A DNA stretch of 64,000 nt, from the NCBI GenBank assembly GCA_900470095.1, contig UBZM01000056.1, forward strand, positions 43,956-107,955, given 5' to 3'. Both the position numbers and the translations under genes were made by a program. The notes below the pieces were generated by a model. The model saw only the letters and a program-made list of their open reading frames with translations. It was not told the DNA's origin and made no database searches. This DNA is from Hyphomicrobiales bacterium (lineage in GTDB: Bacteria > Pseudomonadota > Alphaproteobacteria > Rhizobiales > Beijerinckiaceae). Of the stretch, positions 61,652-64,000 are shown piece by piece; the first letter of the stretch is position 1; each line of letters opens with the position of its first letter.

Positions 61652-62176
61652 ATGCCTGGCAGCGATTCCCGGCTCGATACCCTGATGCGCCCGATGCGGT
61701 TGATCCTGCTCCTCGGTCTCGGCTCGACGGCCCTGATCGCCGGAGCATGGTGGTCGCAACTCGTCTGGCATCTCGTGCCCTGCAAGCTCTGCCTCGAGCA
61801 GCGCATTCCACATTACGCCGCCATGGCGCTTGCCGCGGTGGCGCTGGTGGTCGCTCGCTCGCGTGCCCTGCAATTGACAGTGCTTGCGGGCTTCGCCGTG
61901 CTGATGCTCTGGAGCACCGGGCTCGGCGCCTATCATTCCGGCGTGGAATGGGGCTGGTTCCTCGGCCCGAATGATTGCGGCGGCGGTGCCCCCGCGGCTG
62001 CCGCAGGCGTCCAGGATTTCATGAAGCAGCTTCAGACCACGCGTGTGGTGTCCTGCGGCGAAGCAGCGTGGCGCTTCCTCGGATTGTCGCTGGCAGGCTG
62101 GAATGCGCTGGCTTCGCTGGGGCTTGCCGCCCTGGCCCTGCTCGGCCTGATCAAGGCCTCGAAGCAAGCCGGATAA
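61652..62176 (+). CDS. dsbB: Disulfide bond formation protein DsbB
   Basis: Membrane thiol oxidase that reoxidises DsbA and passes electrons to quinone, 174 residues and four membrane segments. The first redox pair is Cys44 and Cys47 in PCKLCLEQR, followed by the family's conserved Arg. The second periplasmic pair is Cys109 (GPNDCGG) and Cys135 (VVSCGEAAWRF). FLGLSLAGWN marks the last segment. All four redox Cys are present. Confidence 0.94.
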   Translation: MPGSDSRLDTLMRPMRLILLLGLGSTALIAGAWWSQLVWHLVPCKLCLEQRIPHYAAMALAAVALVVARSRALQLTVLAGFAVLMLWSTGLGAYHSGVEWGWFLGPNDCGGGAPAAAAGVQDFMKQLQTTRVVSCGEAAWRFLGLSLAGWNALASLGLAALALLGLIKASKQAG

Positions 62177-62191
62177 TCCACGCCAACCCTC

Positions 62192-62764
62192 TCAGGGTTC
62201 GAGTTCGGAGTCCCAGTAGAGATAGTCGAGCCAGCTCTCGTGCAGATAGTTCGGCGGGAAGAGCTTGCCGTTGCGGTGCAGGTCGTTGACCGACGGTGCG
62301 AAGGGCTTCTGCAGCGGCAACATGCCGACGACGGTTGGCATCTTGTCGCCCTTGCGCAGATTACAGGGCGAGCAGGCCGCGACGACATTGTCCCAGGTCG
62401 TCAGTCCGCCTCTCGAGCGCGGCACGACATGGTCGAAGGTCAGTTCGTCGCGCGTACCGCAGTACTGGCAGGAGAAGCGGTCGCGGAGGAAGACGTTGAA
62501 GCGGGTGAAGGCGGGCGTGCGGGAGGGCTTGATATAGGTCTTCAGCGAGACCACCGAGGGGAGCTTCATGTTGAAGCTCGGACTGTGCACGATCGTGTCG
62601 TATTCCGAGACGATGTTCACCCGGTCCATGAAGACTGCCTTGATGGCGTCCTGCCAGCTCCAGAGCGAGAGAGGGTAATAGCTCAGCGGCCGAAAATCGG
62701 CATTGAGCACCAGAGCCGGACAGCCATCCGGAGAGGCCATCGGATGCATCACATGCGCCGTCAA
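62192..62764 (-). CDS. HNH endonuclease domain protein
   Basis: 190 residues. The start is a TTG at 62764 (an ATG at 62749 is an alternative). The HNH core has CxxC in FSCQYCGTRDEL, the catalytic DH in TFDHVVPRSRGG and a second CxxC in ACSPCNLRKGD, giving a structural zinc site and the metal-binding His. The N-terminal part ALVLNADFRPLSYYPLSLWS is strongly family-specific and widespread in Alphaproteobacteria, suggesting a conserved chromosomal function rather than a mobile-element nuclease. Confidence 0.92.
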   Translation of the reverse strand: MTAHVMHPMASPDGCPALVLNADFRPLSYYPLSLWSWQDAIKAVFMDRVNIVSEYDTIVHSPSFNMKLPSVVSLKTYIKPSRTPAFTRFNVFLRDRFSCQYCGTRDELTFDHVVPRSRGGLTTWDNVVAACSPCNLRKGDKMPTVVGMLPLQKPFAPSVNDLHRNGKLFPPNYLHESWLDYLYWDSELEP

Positions 62765-62878
62765 ACCCGTCGCACCTCCGCTGATCGAAGCAGGACGAAT
62801 CCTGCTTGCAGCTCAATGTACGCGCGAGACGACAGGAATGTGAAGATGCCGCAGTGCGAAGTTGATATGCGTCATGGT

Positions 62879-62897
62879 GGCCGGCCTCGAGCCGGCC
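62879..62897. other. Short GC-rich hairpin
   Basis: GGCCGGC and GCCGGCC flank CTCGA. It lies in the 193-bp gap between the HNH gene and the hydroxybutyryl-CoA dehydrogenase gene, upstream of the former and downstream of the latter. Confidence 0.35.
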
Positions 62898-62927
62898 GAC
62901 GCCATCCATTCCGAATTCTGGGGCGAT

Positions 62928-62946
62928 ACCCGGCCTAATACCGGGT
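62928..62946 (-). terminator. Candidate terminator stem after the hydroxybutyryl-CoA dehydrogenase gene
   Basis: ACCCGG and CCGGGT flank a 7-nt loop, 12 bp after the gene's stop on the minus strand. The stem is short and there is no T-run, so the call is tentative. Confidence 0.4.
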
Positions 62947-62957
62947 TGGAATACCGG

Positions 62958-63842
62958 TCAGCGGGTCGGGACCGGCTTTTCCCCACGATAATCGTAGAAA
63001 CCGCGCTTGGTCTTGCGGCCGAGCCAGCCGGCCTCGACATATTTTACCAGCAGCGGGCAGGGGCGATATTTCGAATCCGCCAGGCCATCATGGAGCACCT
63101 GCATCACGGAAAGGCAGGTATCGAGGCCGATAAAGTCGGCAAGCTGAAGCGGGCCCATCGGATGATTGGCGCCGAGCTTCATCGCGGTGTCGATCGCCTC
63201 GACCGAGCCGACGCCCTCATAGAGCGTATAGACCGCCTCGTTGATCATCGGCAGCAGGATGCGGTTGACGATGAAGGCCGGGAAATCCTCCGAGACTGTC
63301 ACTGTCTTGTGCAGCTTGCTGATGAAGCTGCGGGCCGCCTCGAAGGTATGGTCGTCGGTGGCGATGCCGCGAATCAGCTCGACGAGCTGCATCAGCGGCA
63401 CGGGATTCATGAAATGGATGCCGATGAAGCGCTCCGGCCGGTCGGTCGCCGCGGCAAGCCGGGTGATCGAGATCGACGAGGTGTTGGAGGCGAGCATCGT
63501 CTCCGGCTTGATATGCGGGCAGACGGCGGTGAAGATCTTGCGCTTGACCTCCTCGCTTTCGGTCGCGGCCTCGATGATCAGATCGCAGTCGCCAAGCCCT
63601 TCCAGGGTCGGCGTCGCGACGATCTTGGCCATGGCGTCGCGCCGCAGCGAGTCATCCATCGCGCCCTTGGCGACCTGACGCGCCATATTGCCGTCTATCG
63701 TCGCCAGTGCGGCCTTGATGCGGTCTTCGGCGAGGTCGTGCAGCCGGATGTCGAAGCCAGCGACGGCCGCGACATGTGCGATGCCGTTGCCCATCTGCCC
63801 CGCGCCAATGATGCCGATCGTCTTGATCGCCTGGTCCGACAT
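62958..63842 (-). CDS. 3-hydroxybutyryl-CoA dehydrogenase
   Basis: Oxidises L-3-hydroxyacyl-CoA with NAD, or works in the reverse direction, in short-chain fatty acid and butanoate/PHB metabolism. 294 residues from the ATG at 63842; ATGs at 63854 and 63875 are alternatives. The NAD motif is IGIIGAGQMGNGIAHVAA, followed by the catalytic Ser in LASNTSSISIT, His in GIHFMNPVPLMQLVE, and Asn in FIVNRILLPMINEA. The C-terminal domain has GLDTCLSVMQVLHDGL and GFYDY. Confidence 0.94.
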   Translation of the reverse strand: MSDQAIKTIGIIGAGQMGNGIAHVAAVAGFDIRLHDLAEDRIKAALATIDGNMARQVAKGAMDDSLRRDAMAKIVATPTLEGLGDCDLIIEAATESEEVKRKIFTAVCPHIKPETMLASNTSSISITRLAAATDRPERFIGIHFMNPVPLMQLVELIRGIATDDHTFEAARSFISKLHKTVTVSEDFPAFIVNRILLPMINEAVYTLYEGVGSVEAIDTAMKLGANHPMGPLQLADFIGLDTCLSVMQVLHDGLADSKYRPCPLLVKYVEAGWLGRKTKRGFYDYRGEKPVPTR

Positions 63843-63954
63843 GTCCTGATCCATCTTTCGTCTGATCGCCTTCATCGTGAAAGCGACGCGGGCCGCCGCA
63901 GAGCAAGCGGCCCGGATATCACATTCGTGCCGCTCGCGTCAGCGGCCGATCCGG

Positions 63955-64000
63955 TCAGCGCCCGATCTTGGCGAGCTCGGCTTCAAGCTCGGGCATGATG
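63955..64000 (-). CDS. C-terminal fragment, possibly electron-transfer flavoprotein alpha subunit
   Basis: A minus-strand frame entering from the right edge ends at TGA (63957-63955) with the visible residues IMPELEAELAKIGR. The PEL-x3-L ending resembles the C-terminus of ETF alpha subunits, which often lie upstream of 3-hydroxybutyryl-CoA dehydrogenase in Alphaproteobacteria. Only 14 residues are visible, so the identity is a guess from context. Confidence 0.4.
   Translation of the reverse strand, partial: IMPELEAELAKIGR

Noticed and set aside
62862..63998. 378-residue plus-strand open frame
   Set aside because: Antisense to 3-hydroxybutyryl-CoA dehydrogenase; no domain.
1..64000. CRISPR arrays, insertion sequences or inteins
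   Set aside because: No regularly spaced repeats, transposase-like proteins or intein splice motifs were seen on reading both strands.

Overview
The window reads as chromosomal DNA of a GC-rich alphaproteobacterium, most likely a Hyphomicrobiales (Rhizobiales) member close to Bosea. The basis is codon use, the xerD-small membrane protein//aroK-aroB block, an NdvA/ChvA-type glucan exporter, and many ABC-type catabolic clusters, each with its own regulator. This placement comes from gene content, not from a 16S gene. About 63 protein genes and one tRNA are supported. No CRISPR array, insertion sequence or rRNA was seen.

Layout. (1) 1-8608: a crotonase-fold hydratase (cut by the left edge), a family III CoA-transferase, a five-gene branched-chain/amide ABC importer, an amidase and a TetR regulator. 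A gamma-carbonic anhydrase runs antisense and overlaps the 3' end of the TetR gene. (2) 9188-15209: a FadR-type GntR repressor divergent from a polar amino-acid/opine-type ABC importer and a D-2-hydroxyacid-dehydrogenase-like flavoprotein. TTGTC-N-GACAA type sites lie in front of both arms. (3) 15362-22593: a NocR/OccR-like LysR gene divergent from a polyamine-type ABC importer, a DadA-like amine oxidase and an opine-dehydrogenase-family protein, suggesting an opine-like substrate. (4) 30810 down to 22679 on the minus strand: LacI regulator, sugar ABC importer without an ATPase gene, FAD oxidoreductase, FGGY kinase and SDR, consistent with polyol/pentulose catabolism. Tandem palindromic LacI operators precede lacI. 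(5) 30943-35839: two SDRs, an MHS-type MFS permease and an alpha/beta hydrolase, divergent from a LysR gene; a perfect 9-5-9 inverted repeat sits in the shared promoter.

(6) 35874-49122: mostly housekeeping and envelope genes: xerD, aroK, aroB, a CorC/CNNM protein, a Ca2+/H+ antiporter, ndvA, a MotA/MotB-type stator pair, a CAP-domain lipoprotein and a large MscS channel. (7) 49590-55388: a two-subunit molybdenum hydroxylase (IorAB type) followed by a tight soxX-soxY-soxZ-soxA run with no soxB or soxCD. Its SoxY ends in a variant carrier arm. This is the most unusual system in the window. (8) 55393-64000: a ROK-family protein whose motif order is circularly permuted, a DUF2938-like membrane protein, a racemase-fold protein lacking its second catalytic Cys, a sparsely coding stretch with a lipoprotein and an acyltransferase next to tRNA-Leu(CAA), then a DedA-type protein, dsbB, an HNH endonuclease, 3-hydroxybutyryl-CoA dehydrogenase and a C-terminal fragment cut by the right edge.

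Functional calls rest on motifs and recognised family resemblance read by eye. Substrates of the transport clusters are inferred from neighbours and are not established.
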